Source of the DNA: Kofleriaceae bacterium
Lineage (GTDB): Bacteria; Myxococcota_A; Polyangia; Haliangiales; Haliangiaceae
Direction of reading: 5' to 3'
NCBI GenBank assembly: GCA_024762925.1
Contig: JANTGM010000006.1
Location: 58,412-122,411 of the forward strand
DNA length: 64,000 nucleotides
Positions 1-8,580 of this stretch are shown here, in pieces. The notes below the pieces were generated by a model. That model was not told where the DNA came from, did not search any database, and was given only the letters and a program-made list of their open reading frames with translations. Numbering within the stretch: position 1 is the stretch's first letter; every line of letters starts with the position of its first letter. The translations under genes and the position numbers were made by a program.

Positions 1-423
1 GTCGGGAAGCCGATGATTGAGAAGGAGCGGCTCAATGAGTTTTGCGTTGCCAGCCCTCTCACGACTACGACTAGAGAGTAGGTCTTGCTCGTTCTTGGCG
101 ACCCTTTGCTTGAGTGACTCCGCAGCTCGACGGAGTGTGGCATCCGTGGCTTGTTGGATTCCTACGATGCTCTGATCTGTTGCCGACTTGCTGTTGTGAC
201 TCTTTGACTTCTCCAGCGTTGCCGTGACCGAGGCACCCAAACTCCGGAGTCTGTCGAGCTCGGCAGTGGCTTGCTTCTTGGCATCATCGGCGCCCAGTCT
301 GGCAGTGGCTATTCGGTGTTCGGAGAGCATGACCTGGACAGCAAAATCCAAAAATTCCCGCAAAAGCTCAATGTAGTTGAGCTCAAGTCCTGAGTCTGTG
401 GAGTCGCCGTAGAGATAAGTCAT
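1..423 (-). CDS. Partial helical/coiled-coil protein, function unknown
   Basis: Minus-strand reading frame open from an ATG at 421-423 to the window edge, so 141 residues are visible and the C-terminus is missing. The sequence after residue 30 is rich in Ala, Glu, Lys, Arg and Gln (for example DDAKKQATAELDRL and RRAAESLKQRV), as expected for a long helix or coiled coil. No signal peptide or membrane segment is seen. An AAGGA about 11 bases upstream of the ATG could be its ribosome-binding site. The next gene upstream (465-1166) points the same way with a 41-base gap, so the two may be co-transcribed. No family recognised. Confidence 0.6.
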   Translation of the reverse strand, partial: MTYLYGDSTDSGLELNYIELLREFLDFAVQVMLSEHRIATARLGADDAKKQATAELDRLRSLGASVTATLEKSKSHNSKSATDQSIVGIQQATDATLRRAAESLKQRVAKNEQDLLSSRSRERAGNAKLIEPLLLNHRLPD

Positions 424-464
424 CCGAATTGTTTCCTTGGTCGCTGGACTCTCAGTGTACCCAA

Positions 465-1166
465 CTAGCGGCCAGGTAGTGAAAGATCCCGCACCAGAGC
501 CAAGGCACGCCGAATCGTCTTGGCTGTGCGCTCATTTGGCGACTTGAGATATTCGTCAAAGGCTTCGGTGAGTTCGCTGATGTGAGCGGGGTTTGCACCA
601 GCGGTGACAGTGTCGTCCAGAAGAGTACCTACGCCCACACCGGTGCGGCGATGATGTGACTCTATGAGTTCAATTCGGCCGAGTGGAATGCGTGCGATTT
701 CCGCCCTTGCAACGAGCCAGGCGAACCCCAGCATTGGCAGAGCCAAGAGGTCGGTGGCATCAAGCACAATGCGAGGGCGCAATCCCAAAGCCCCGATGCC
801 CTCGAGCATGACTTGATTGCAGACCGGGCTGAGCTTGACCAATGAGAACACCAAGCCTGTCAGCACAATCGCCATAGCTGCCTTGTATCGGCGAAGCGTG
901 AAGTCGATTGGGACGCCAAGCCTGTGGAGTCCAAGCGCTGCGCAGTCGCCAATCGCAGTGAGTAGAAGGGGAAAGAAGAGCAAACCCGCAAAGTCGCTCA
1001 GCTTCCCTGTCACCACAGGAGGTGCCCATGCACTGGGCTTTAGCCACCAGTCATTCGCGATGAGCAGGAGCAGTGCCGCCAGAGGAATGGGATGTAAGAA
1101 CTCGCCAACGGGTAGGGCGCGCTGGTTTGGGCCATCGAGGCCAGCGAGTCGAGATCGCAGTGTCAT
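465..1166 (-). CDS. Multi-pass membrane protein, function unknown
   Basis: 233 residues, ATG at 1164-1166. After a short polar N-terminus come about four hydrophobic segments: around residues 28-40, 57-75, 95-112 and 135-153. The polar C-terminal 80 residues are probably cytoplasmic and helical. The loop VTGKLSDFAGLLFFPLLLTA is a conserved-looking feature that I associate with uncharacterised deltaproteobacterial membrane proteins, but I cannot name a family. It is divergent from the gene at 1264; the roughly 100 bases between them should hold both promoters. A plus-strand frame runs through the whole gene but is an upstream extension of the 1264 gene without its own support. Confidence 0.65.
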   Translation of the reverse strand: MTLRSRLAGLDGPNQRALPVGEFLHPIPLAALLLLIANDWWLKPSAWAPPVVTGKLSDFAGLLFFPLLLTAIGDCAALGLHRLGVPIDFTLRRYKAAMAIVLTGLVFSLVKLSPVCNQVMLEGIGALGLRPRIVLDATDLLALPMLGFAWLVARAEIARIPLGRIELIESHHRRTGVGVGTLLDDTVTAGANPAHISELTEAFDEYLKSPNERTAKTIRRALALVRDLSLPGR

Positions 1167-1251
1167 GGGAGGAAGGAGCGGGCAGATATCGCTGCGTTGC
1201 GCTTCCGGGCATTTTGCCCTATTCCGCGGCGGCGCGCAGCGGGTGCATCTG

Positions 1252-1257
1252 TATACT
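1252..1257 (+). promoter_or_regulatory. -10 element TATACT, leaderless-type spacing
   Basis: TATACT is followed by exactly six bases (CCGCCC) and then the GTG start at 1264. With a start point 6-7 bases after the -10 box, the mRNA would begin at the start codon. No good -35 box or Shine-Dalgarno is visible. This placement chooses GTG 1264 over upstream in-frame starts. Confidence 0.6.
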
Positions 1258-1263
1258 CCGCCC

Positions 1264-2637
1264 GTGGCAGAAGAGGCCGAAACTGATTCGAAGGAGCAAC
1301 TCGCAAAAGCCGAAGAAGAGGCTCGCGAGCGCTATACCCAAGTCATCGAGGAAATCCGAGAAGGTGCCCACGCGTTTTCTTCGGATGTGCGAAGCCAAAG
1401 TGGCATTGTTCTCGAGGAGTTCATTGATCCGGAGGGCGAGGCGGTAGCAACGCTCGCTGAGGTAGAGGGCGATGCAGGAGCGCTGGCGCTAGCCATGCCG
1501 CTCGATCTCATCACCTTTGAAACCTGGCTTCTCGGCCAAATCGGTGACGAAGAAGAACTCGACTTCGACAATCCACGTCACAAGAAGTTTTGGTTTTCTC
1601 TCGGCGCTTGGATTGGCGAGACAATGCGTCTGCGCCATGGCGGGCACTGGCTCTTTGCCGGGGACGATCCTCGTGGTTGGCGTCTGGGTTTCTCCAAAAT
1701 CATGCTCGAAGTGGTTCCGCACCTCTTTGCTGAGCAACTGCTTCGCATGGGACAGGGGTCGGCGAAGAAGATGCTGGCCGAGATCGAACGCATTCGCACC
1801 GGTCATGCTGAGCAGTCTGAGCGCGATGGTGGCAAGGAAATCGATCGCTTCACGCCGCAACACTACGTTCGCATGCACACAATGCCTTTGGGCCAGTGGA
1901 TGGTCATGGACTTTGCCTACCTCGACGAGTTTTGGAACAAGAGTCCTGTGCCCGATCTCGTCAAGGAGATCAACAAGCAAGGCGAGCGCTTGGGTGAAGG
2001 CAACGCAGAGGTTATCAAACAAGTCACTGCGGCGCTCGAGAAGGCGGACCCCGCCAAGCCACTCGGTCAACAGACCGGCGACCGTGGTCTCTTTGAGGCG
2101 ATTGCGCAAATCGTCGCATTGCGGCGGACAACATCGCCAATTGCGATGGACATCCTTGAGACCTTGGTGATGCCAACCATTCATATTGGCTTGCCTGAGA
2201 ACTTTCCCGAACTCGATGAAGACGACATCAGCAAGATGCACAAGGGCATCGAGCTCTTTGCCCTCTTTGTCGACATTGTTCCCCACCAGCACCAAGCATG
2301 GGACGGGGGCTTTCTCGGCACCATTCCAAACGAAGACTTGGCAACGCCATATCGCGACAAGACCAAGCTCGAGGTTGGCAAAGGCGACTGGGTAATCGTC
2401 AACCCAAAGAGCTTTGTCGAGATGCTCACCGACTACTCTCCCGAGAAATTGATGGAGAAGTACGATGGTTTTGTGAAGCACGTGAGCGAGGATGAGAACG
2501 CGCCAAAACGTCGTGATGACGGTCGCATCCTCGCAGAGACCGTTTCTCGCGCCGTGGCCGAGGTCAAAGCGTGCGTCGACCTCGCGGCAGAAGATGGCAA
2601 AGTCCTGATGTTTCGCCTGCTGCCTCCTCCAGGCTGA
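1264..2637 (+). CDS. Conserved-looking cytoplasmic protein, function unknown
   Basis: 457 residues from GTG 1264. Longer in-frame versions exist (ATG 1165 or further up) but would run across the divergent gene's start and through the TATACT box, so GTG 1264 is preferred. The N-terminus is an acidic helix ([23 protein letters not shown]). The middle is globular with a Trp/Gly-rich stretch ([21 protein letters not shown], then [15 protein letters not shown]). No signal peptide, membrane helix or nucleotide-binding motif is evident. The family is not recognised. A clear hairpin terminator follows at 2666-2697, so this appears to be a single-gene transcript. Confidence 0.7.
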   Translation: MAEEAETDSKEQLAKAEEEARERYTQVIEEIREGAHAFSSDVRSQSGIVLEEFIDPEGEAVATLAEVEGDAGALALAMPLDLITFETWLLGQIGDEEELDFDNPRHKKFWFSLGAWIGETMRLRHGGHWLFAGDDPRGWRLGFSKIMLEVVPHLFAEQLLRMGQGSAKKMLAEIERIRTGHAEQSERDGGKEIDRFTPQHYVRMHTMPLGQWMVMDFAYLDEFWNKSPVPDLVKEINKQGERLGEGNAEVIKQVTAALEKADPAKPLGQQTGDRGLFEAIAQIVALRRTTSPIAMDILETLVMPTIHIGLPENFPELDEDDISKMHKGIELFALFVDIVPHQHQAWDGGFLGTIPNEDLATPYRDKTKLEVGKGDWVIVNPKSFVEMLTDYSPEKLMEKYDGFVKHVSEDENAPKRRDDGRILAETVSRAVAEVKACVDLAAEDGKVLMFRLLPPPG

Positions 2638-2665
2638 ACCCCGAAGCTCGAATGTAGGTAGATGA

Positions 2666-2697
2666 GCGCGCTGTTGGGCATTCCAACAGTGCGTTTT
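2666..2697 (+). terminator. Intrinsic terminator after the 1264-2637 gene
   Basis: Stem CTGTTGG (2671-2677), loop GCATT, CCAACAG (2683-2689), extended outward by a G-T pair and three G-C pairs, followed by TTTT (2694-2697). Good rho-independent terminator geometry. Confidence 0.75.
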
Positions 2698-2810
2698 CGT
2701 ATGTGCTCTGGGTTACGTGGTGCCTTCCAACACGAAGGCTGCTCCAGGGCGTGTTTGGCGCCAGGTATGGCATAGTTCGGGCTGGCATCCTCTTTGCTCC
2801 TAGGTACCGC

Positions 2811-3602
2811 ATGTTGAACTTAGTATCTCGTACGCTTCGCACCACATTTATTCTTAGCCTCCTTCCTCTCAGCATGGCCGCCAAGGGCGATGGTTGTGCA
2901 TCAAGTTCCCAATCCGATGCGCCCGATGTACGTGGCGAGTGGGACATTACCTACGACGACTCCCTTGAAGTCACGATTCGAATTGGTGGCGAGGTCTACA
3001 ATCAACAGTTGGGTGCTGCGGGAGGAGTCATCAACATTACCCACGATGGCCAGCCGCTCAGCTTCGATCTGGATTGCGAGCGCCCTGAGGTTGTATGTCC
3101 AAGTGAAGCATGGCCTGAATCAGTCGAAATCGAGCAGCGCAATGTGCAGTTTGAGCACCGCATGATTGTCACCTTGCCTCAGCAGACTTGCAGTGGTGAA
3201 CTCGTGGCGCCTGCCGCAGAAGAGTGCGGGGCTGGAACCCTGAATCCCGACTGTGATGATGTGTGTGATGGTGAGGTTACCGTTGGTGAACGAGAGACCT
3301 TTGGCATTATCGGTGAAAGCGGCGAGAGCTTCCGTCTCTACCTGGGAGCGGGCATCGCAACCAACGGCATCAACTGTGCTCTCTTGGGAATTTCCCTAGC
3401 CGACGCCAACCTCGATAATGAGGGCGAGCCTGGCACGGAAGAGTGGCGCTCGGTTGGCATGAGCGCCGGTCTTGTAACGGTTGGCTATGGCGGGGCTTGT
3501 TTGTGGGCAGGCGATCCAGATATGGATCAGCAGCTCGAAGCCCTGGTTCTCGGAGCAAGCGTTGAGTTCCGCACGGGCTTCACCGGGCAGCGCGCCAACT
3601 AG
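2811..3602 (+). CDS. Exported protein, probable lipoprotein, function unknown
   Basis: 263 residues from ATG 2811. An in-frame extension to 2703 would put an unlikely 36-residue segment before the signal peptide. The N-terminus has Arg residues, then a hydrophobic run (TTFILSLLPLSMAA) and a Cys at about residue 31 (KGDGCASS). The lipobox is not canonical, so it may be a lipoprotein or a cleaved secreted protein. The mature part has several paired Cys residues (CERPEVVC, CGAGTLNPDCDDVCDG) suggesting disulfides, and looks beta-rich. It ends two bases before the convergent gene at 3605. No family recognised. Confidence 0.6.
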   Translation: MLNLVSRTLRTTFILSLLPLSMAAKGDGCASSSQSDAPDVRGEWDITYDDSLEVTIRIGGEVYNQQLGAAGGVINITHDGQPLSFDLDCERPEVVCPSEAWPESVEIEQRNVQFEHRMIVTLPQQTCSGELVAPAAEECGAGTLNPDCDDVCDGEVTVGERETFGIIGESGESFRLYLGAGIATNGINCALLGISLADANLDNEGEPGTEEWRSVGMSAGLVTVGYGGACLWAGDPDMDQQLEALVLGASVEFRTGFTGQRAN

Positions 3603-3604
3603 GG

Positions 3605-5131
3605 CTAGCGGGCAAAGGTGCTCAAGTAGAAATCCCCCTTGAGCATCTTCGGGTCGGGGCCAGCCTTCGGCTTGAGCATGCCAGCGCCAAAATCGATACC
3701 AACATTGTACGAGCCCACGGAGACCACGCCTCCATCGGAAGTTGTGGCAACCGACTTGCCCATGTCTCGACTGGTATTTCCGAAGCTCTTCGCCCAAAGT
3801 ACTGAGCCGGTTGCAGATAGCTTCAACAAGAAGACATCTTCTTTGCCTTTAGAGGTGAGCTTGGTGCCTCCAAAGTCGACGTCGTACCAAAACCAGCCCG
3901 TGATGTAGCTATTGCCATGCTCGTCGGTGGCAACGCTATTGCCCCAGTCCTTGTCCTTTCCGCCAAAGCCATGACTCCAAACGTGCGTGCCGTTGGTATC
4001 AAACTTGGCGACATACATATCGGATCGCCCCACCGCCCGTAGGTCTTCACCACCGAAGTTAACCGTGTCTTCGAAGGAGCCCGTCATGATGATGTTATCG
4101 GCAGGGTCAAGTTCGATTCGAGTCCCGATGTCGTCGTAGCTGCCGCCCATCGACTTGGACCAGATGTGTTGGCCATCGGGGCTCAGCTTGACCAAGGCGA
4201 TGTCGCGGTTGCCATTCGTCGTGAGGTCTTCCCCGCCAAAGCCAACAGCGAGCGAAATCTCGGCAAGTAGCACGATGTTGCCGGCGGAATCGATTGCCAG
4301 GTCGCGACCAAAGTCCTGCCCAATCGCTCCGAAGGACTTCGTCCAGAGGAACTCACCTGCGGGAGATAGCTTCGTTAAGAAAATGTCTGAATCTCCCGTT
4401 GCCGTGATCTCTTGCTCGCCGAACATCACCTTGCTTCGGAAGACGCCCGTGATGTAGATGTTGCCAGCCTTGTCGACGGTGACCGCATCGGCCGCATCAA
4501 TGTCGTTGGAACCCACGCGCTTTGCCCAGAGCCTGTGGCCATCGGCGGCAATCTTGGTAATGAAAATGTCGTCAGCCCCTGCACTATGGAGAGTACCGTT
4601 GCCGATCGAGAGATCTCCTGAAAATGATCCAACGACAACGGTGCTACCATCCTCGGTCACAGCCAAAGCCTCGGCCGAGTTGGTGCTTGTGCCTCCAAGT
4701 GCAACCGACCAAGCGACCGAGCCATCAGCCTTGTTGAGCTTTGCCAGGTATGCGCTGATGTCTTCGGTCTTGTACTCCTGCCCAAAGATCCCATCCCCTT
4801 TGAAGTAGCCGCAAACCAGGTAGTCTCCATTGGCATCAACAGCAACGCTCCGTGCTGCGTCGGTATCGGTGCTGCCATGGGTCACGGCGAATCCGAGCTT
4901 GCCCGTGTGCTCACCGGTGTCTGCTGGCAGCTCTGCAACCGGCATGGGCTTTGGGGCAGTGGCCAGTTTCTTGTTCTCGATGGGGGCTTTGTCCTCCGAG
5001 CTAGGCGTGATCTTGGTTGCGGCAGTCTTGTCAGCTTTGCCTTTCTCCGTGCTCCCTCCGTCTTTTCCGCAGCCAAAGCAAAGCAGAGGAATCGTGAGTA
5101 GTGCGCAGAGGGAACCTGATTTTCGGAGCAT
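3605..5131 (-). CDS. SBBP-repeat beta-propeller lipoprotein
   Basis: 508 residues. The signal peptide ends in a good lipobox (LLCFGC, Cys at about residue 21), followed by a Lys/Ala/Glu linker to about residue 85. The rest is about eight copies of a roughly 50-residue repeat of the type DAADAVTVDKAGNIYITG, then DIFLTKLSPAGEFLW, then KSFG. This is the SBBP (seven-bladed beta-propeller) repeat pattern. Such proteins are outer-membrane or periplasmic propellers; no catalytic residues are evident and the ligand is unknown. It is divergent from the phosphatidyltransferase at 5241 and convergent with the gene ending at 3602. Confidence 0.85.
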   Translation of the reverse strand: MLRKSGSLCALLTIPLLCFGCGKDGGSTEKGKADKTAATKITPSSEDKAPIENKKLATAPKPMPVAELPADTGEHTGKLGFAVTHGSTDTDAARSVAVDANGDYLVCGYFKGDGIFGQEYKTEDISAYLAKLNKADGSVAWSVALGGTSTNSAEALAVTEDGSTVVVGSFSGDLSIGNGTLHSAGADDIFITKIAADGHRLWAKRVGSNDIDAADAVTVDKAGNIYITGVFRSKVMFGEQEITATGDSDIFLTKLSPAGEFLWTKSFGAIGQDFGRDLAIDSAGNIVLLAEISLAVGFGGEDLTTNGNRDIALVKLSPDGQHIWSKSMGGSYDDIGTRIELDPADNIIMTGSFEDTVNFGGEDLRAVGRSDMYVAKFDTNGTHVWSHGFGGKDKDWGNSVATDEHGNSYITGWFWYDVDFGGTKLTSKGKEDVFLLKLSATGSVLWAKSFGNTSRDMGKSVATTSDGGVVSVGSYNVGIDFGAGMLKPKAGPDPKMLKGDFYLSTFAR

Positions 5132-5240
5132 GATGGCTTTACCTTGTCACACGCCCAACAGTGGCGCAAAGCACTCTGGCCTGCGTGTGCCACTTGGGTG
5201 GGATGACCTCTGAGTGGGAGTGTGGTAAAGACCTCGCGCG

Positions 5241-5852
5241 ATGGCGCCACAAACCGCAGAGCAGGGAAGTGCGGATCGTGCGCCTGGGTTTTGGACCGAC
5301 ATTCGGACCGTTCCGAACTTGATGTCGATATCGCGTATCCTCATTACCTTGCTTTCTGCGGGTCTCTATCTCACTGGGTATCGAGCCGCGGGGCTCATCA
5401 TCGGCGCTGCCGCCGGAGTCACAGACATTCTCGACGGTTGGCTTGCCCGGAAGCTCAATCAATCCACCGAACTCGGGGCGATTCTGGACAGGCTAAGCGA
5501 CTTGGTTCTCGAGACCGTAGCCCTTACCTGCGCCCTCTACTACAACCTGTTGCCGCCATCCTTTCTCATCATCTATCTCATCCGAGAATGGATTGTGATT
5601 TCTGCGAGGCAATACGTGGCGGAGCGAGGGCATTCCATCCCATCGTCCTTCCTTGGCAAACGCAAGACGAACCTGGTCTTGGGATCCTTTGTCGGAATCT
5701 TCGCAGCTCACGCTGGCCTTGTTAGTGGCGAGGCCGCCGAGATCGTCTACAAGACAGGCTACATGCTCATGGTCGGAGGCCTTGTTGCCTCCTACCTCTC
5801 TGGAATCATCTACCTGCGCAGCTTCATCGAGATCTACGACACCAATTCGTAA
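5241..5852 (+). CDS. CDP-alcohol phosphatidyltransferase (PgsA-like)
   Basis: 203 residues, integral membrane enzyme of phospholipid synthesis. It carries the complete family motif DxxDGxxAR-x8-GxxxDxxxD at residues 62-87 (D62, D65, G66, A69, R70, G79, D83, D87), which binds the divalent metals and CDP. About five to six hydrophobic segments surround it. Length and motif position fit phosphatidylglycerophosphate synthase, which moves glycerol-3-phosphate onto CDP-diacylglycerol, but the acceptor alcohol cannot be read from the sequence, so no gene symbol is given. It stands alone, divergent from the beta-propeller lipoprotein and convergent with the MXAN_5187-like gene. Confidence 0.88.
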   Translation: MAPQTAEQGSADRAPGFWTDIRTVPNLMSISRILITLLSAGLYLTGYRAAGLIIGAAAGVTDILDGWLARKLNQSTELGAILDRLSDLVLETVALTCALYYNLLPPSFLIIYLIREWIVISARQYVAERGHSIPSSFLGKRKTNLVLGSFVGIFAAHAGLVSGEAAEIVYKTGYMLMVGGLVASYLSGIIYLRSFIEIYDTNS

Positions 5853-5891
5853 CGGGCAAGCCAGCGCCAATACGCCACTGGCCTGCTTCCC
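5853..5891. terminator. Possible weak bidirectional terminator (imperfect hairpin)
   Basis: Between the convergent genes ending at 5852 and 5898, CGGGCAAGCCAG (5853-5864) is imperfectly complementary to CTGGCCTGCTTCCCG (5877-5891). No T-run follows on either strand, so the terminator role is weak. Confidence 0.25.
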
Positions 5892-5897
5892 GAGAGA

Positions 5898-7667
5898 CTA
5901 TTTGACAGGCGATGCTTTGAGAGCCGCCTTGCCATCCTTCTCGTAGACTTGGAACTTTACCGATGAGCATGAGTGCTTGGCGATGAGCGCATCCTCATTC
6001 TTGCGCAGCTTCTTGGCGAAACGCTCAAAGGTGAGGTTCTCGGTTGGCTCACCACAGGATTTCTTCAGTGCGATGAACTCCTCGTAGACCTGCTCAAAGT
6101 AGTTTTGCGGCTGTGCATTGTCATCCGCGATTGTCGGTGCTTCATCGTCACCTCCCAGAATGTCAGCATCGATTGCGAGAGGCACTTTGTGATTGTCGGT
6201 GGGTGGCTTCATCGTGGGGCCACTTTCCGTTCCAACTCTTCGCATGGGAACAGGTGGAGGAGTCTTCTCCGGGTTCGGTTCCACGGGCTTCTTCGCTTGT
6301 GCCACCGAAAGCCCTGGCATCGGAGGTGCTGGAGTCTTTGGTTCTGTCGATGGAAGTCCGAGGCCGCCAGATGATGGAGCTGCACCACCAAACTTGAACT
6401 CCGATGGAGGTGGAGCTGCTGCCACTCCCGAACTTCCTCCGGGGCCCACAGGTGGTAGTGCGCTCGCTCCCGCGTCGATTTGCCCAACGCCTGGCGCTGG
6501 TCCGAGCAGCTGGTCAAGGTCCTTCTTGGCTGCCTTCGCGTCGCGATGCATCTTGTCGATCGCTATGTTCACAGAACGCGCAATCGAACCGTACTTGGAT
6601 CGATGTGCGTTTTCATCAAAGCGTTCCGTCTCACCTTGTGCGAGCGCTACCGCATTCCTGTTGAGCTTCTTGAGTGGACCATCCACCTCGCGCAACGTCA
6701 GCAACAAGCCAACCACCATCATGATGACAAAGGCACCAATCACTTTGATCCAAGGAAAGCGGTCAAATCCAAGGTCATCCTTCTTGGCGGACTTGAGCAT
6801 TCCCATAAAGTCGAGCGGCTTTGCGCGTTCGATCAATACACTGTAGAAGGCGTCTTGTTCTCCAGCTTCTCCAGGCAATCCGGCGTTGACAACCGCATAG
6901 CGCTTGCCACCGGCTTCTACATGCAGGAGCGTGCTGGCGCTGCAGCCATCGCCCTCGTCAATCTCAGAAAGCTCCGCAGCTCCAGCAACAACATCTTTGT
7001 GAATCTGAATAGGCTCGCTCGCGGCCACTGACTTGCCGCTCACGTAGAAGCTAATGTTCGCGCTGATATTCTCGCTTAGCGAAATTGCGAACTCTTGATC
7101 CATGGCTTGGCCCACCACAACAGCGCCGGCCCACTCAAGACTCTGTGTGAGAACCGGGGCAGCGGCTACACGGTAGAGCCCATCCTCCATCATCCATAGA
7201 TCGTCACGCACATAGCCATCGAGGGCATCCTGAACCACGTAGTAGCCGCGTACCGAGTCGCCGTAGCTCGTGTTCTCAACATTGGAGCGGGCAACCACTC
7301 GACCGCGTCTATCGAGCAGCCATACGAAGCTTGGTTTGGTCCCTGAGACGCTCTCTAATAGCGTTCCCAGCTCTTTGCGCGTGGTGGCATGTGCTTGCCC
7401 CGAGACGATGTCATCTTTGGAAGCCTCAAAGAGCGTGCGCGAGAGCTTGAGCTGACGCACCGCTTGGGCAAATTCCGATGTGAGTTGAATGCGTGCTCGA
7501 GCATTGTCTCGTAGTAGCACTCCTGTGACTAGACAGGCGGTGCGCACACGGTCGTCCTCTTGGACCTTGGCGGCGCGTTCCGCTGGTCGCGGCATGATGA
7601 GCGCAATCGTGATGGCGACCGCAGCCACGATCGTGATCAGAAAGAACCAAATCTTAGAAAGAAACAT
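5898..7667 (-). CDS. MXAN_5187-like membrane sensor: periplasmic cache-like domain, HAMP-like region, conserved C-terminal domain
   Basis: 589 residues. A first membrane helix (about 4-24) is followed by a periplasmic domain of about 275 residues resembling cache-type sensors (FVWLLDRRGRVVARSNV, VVGQAMDQEFAISLS). A second membrane helix lies near 310-330, followed by a HAMP-like segment (LKKLNRNAVALAQGETERF). A Pro/Ala/Gly-rich linker then leads to a compact C-terminal domain (about 520-589, NYFEQVYEEFIALKK to the end) that I recognise as the MXAN_5187-type C-terminal domain of Myxococcota. There is no kinase or methyl-accepting region, so output probably goes through partner proteins. The gene lies 15 bases after 7683-8426 and is probably co-transcribed with it. 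Confidence 0.7.
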   Translation of the reverse strand: MFLSKIWFFLITIVAAVAITIALIMPRPAERAAKVQEDDRVRTACLVTGVLLRDNARARIQLTSEFAQAVRQLKLSRTLFEASKDDIVSGQAHATTRKELGTLLESVSGTKPSFVWLLDRRGRVVARSNVENTSYGDSVRGYYVVQDALDGYVRDDLWMMEDGLYRVAAAPVLTQSLEWAGAVVVGQAMDQEFAISLSENISANISFYVSGKSVAASEPIQIHKDVVAGAAELSEIDEGDGCSASTLLHVEAGGKRYAVVNAGLPGEAGEQDAFYSVLIERAKPLDFMGMLKSAKKDDLGFDRFPWIKVIGAFVIMMVVGLLLTLREVDGPLKKLNRNAVALAQGETERFDENAHRSKYGSIARSVNIAIDKMHRDAKAAKKDLDQLLGPAPGVGQIDAGASALPPVGPGGSSGVAAAPPPSEFKFGGAAPSSGGLGLPSTEPKTPAPPMPGLSVAQAKKPVEPNPEKTPPPVPMRRVGTESGPTMKPPTDNHKVPLAIDADILGGDDEAPTIADDNAQPQNYFEQVYEEFIALKKSCGEPTENLTFERFAKKLRKNEDALIAKHSCSSVKFQVYEKDGKAALKASPVK

Positions 7668-7682
7668 AGGATGCTTGCAGCC

Positions 7683-8426
7683 CTATTGGGCTTCTCCTGC
7701 AGCGGCGAGTTTGGCGGGAAGGGCAACTTCAACGGGTTTAGGAGCTCGTTTTCCTCCGACAGTAACAGTGGTTGCAGGGATGTTGGTGACCCAACCTCCT
7801 GCGTGCCAAATCTTAACGTTCCAGGTTCCCGCAGGCACACCTTCAATTCTGAACGTCCCGTCATATTTTAACGTTGAAAAGTAGCCGTGCTCAAACGCTA
7901 CGATGTGCGCTAAGAAATGTACTGAGTCTCTATCCCGAATGTCGATTGGTGTGTGGGCCTTGGTGATGGCCTCGGTAACTCGCACGCCCTTTGGATTTAT
8001 TGGATCGCTTGGAACAACTTCGGGATTGCTCTGGGAGAACAAGCGCGGTGTCTTGTGGCCAAGGTTCTTGATTTCAACTTTGCCCCCAACAATGACTGGG
8101 AGAATTTCTGAGTCGAAGTTTTCGCCGATGATGCTGTAACGAGACGAGCGTGGTTTCTTGTCCATGTCGTCAACGGGACCTCCGTCCAAAACCACAACCA
8201 TGTCGCGGCGCGGATCGAGTCCATCTGGTGGTCGCAACGGGTTCTTCGCGCGAGGCACAAAGCCCTGTCCCCGCTGAGGAGCGGGACGCCTTGAAGCGCG
8301 AGGTGGCAACTTGACTTTGCCAGTTACGAGTTGACCATTCGGCGCACTCAGCGCGACGTTCGGTGAGCTTATGAGCATGAGGGCTAGCGCAAGCGCGCTG
8401 GCGGACAGGTGTCGAATCAAGAGCAT
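7683..8426 (-). CDS. Secreted beta-sandwich (cupredoxin/carboxypeptidase-regulatory-like) protein
   Basis: 247 residues from the ATG at 8424-8426, chosen because a strong GGAAGGGA Shine-Dalgarno sits just before it; an ATG six codons upstream lacks one. A signal peptide (SASALALALMLISSPNVALSA) is present, and the mature protein has a Pro/Arg-rich start. A central region (LPVIVGGKVEIKNLGHKTPR) reads like the plastocyanin-like fold used by methylamine-utilisation-type proteins, and the C-terminal YDGTFRIEGVPAGTWNVKIWH is typical of a carboxypeptidase-regulatory beta-sandwich. No clear copper-ligand set was verified. It is the first gene of a two-gene operon with the MXAN_5187-like sensor, so it may be its periplasmic partner; that is inference. 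Confidence 0.6.
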   Translation of the reverse strand: MLLIRHLSASALALALMLISSPNVALSAPNGQLVTGKVKLPPRASRRPAPQRGQGFVPRAKNPLRPPDGLDPRRDMVVVLDGGPVDDMDKKPRSSRYSIIGENFDSEILPVIVGGKVEIKNLGHKTPRLFSQSNPEVVPSDPINPKGVRVTEAITKAHTPIDIRDRDSVHFLAHIVAFEHGYFSTLKYDGTFRIEGVPAGTWNVKIWHAGGWVTNIPATTVTVGGKRAPKPVEVALPAKLAAAGEAQ

Positions 8427-8503
8427 TCCCTTCCACCGCCTCAAACAACGTCAGATCCGAGCAATCTGACCAGCACCAGGGCGGTGTAACCTACTGAAAG
8501 ATA

Positions 8504-8516
8504 GGTGATTTTCACC
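8504..8516. promoter_or_regulatory. Short inverted repeat in divergent promoter region
   Basis: GGTGA-TTT-TCACC, perfect five-base arms, midway between the divergent genes starting at 8426 (minus) and 8581 (plus). Possible operator; no other support. Confidence 0.25.
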
Positions 8517-8580
8517 CCCACCTGATTACGAGTCAACGTTTTCACACAACTACTTGCGCGTGTCCCCGATACCAAGAGCG

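Noticed and set aside
817..1263. N-terminal extension of the 1264 gene
   Set aside because: Overlaps the well-supported membrane protein on the other strand and passes through the TATACT box.
1489..2481. Long minus-strand frame of 330 codons
   Set aside because: Antisense of the 1264-2637 gene; no motif, no start signal, and the plus gene has a promoter and terminator.
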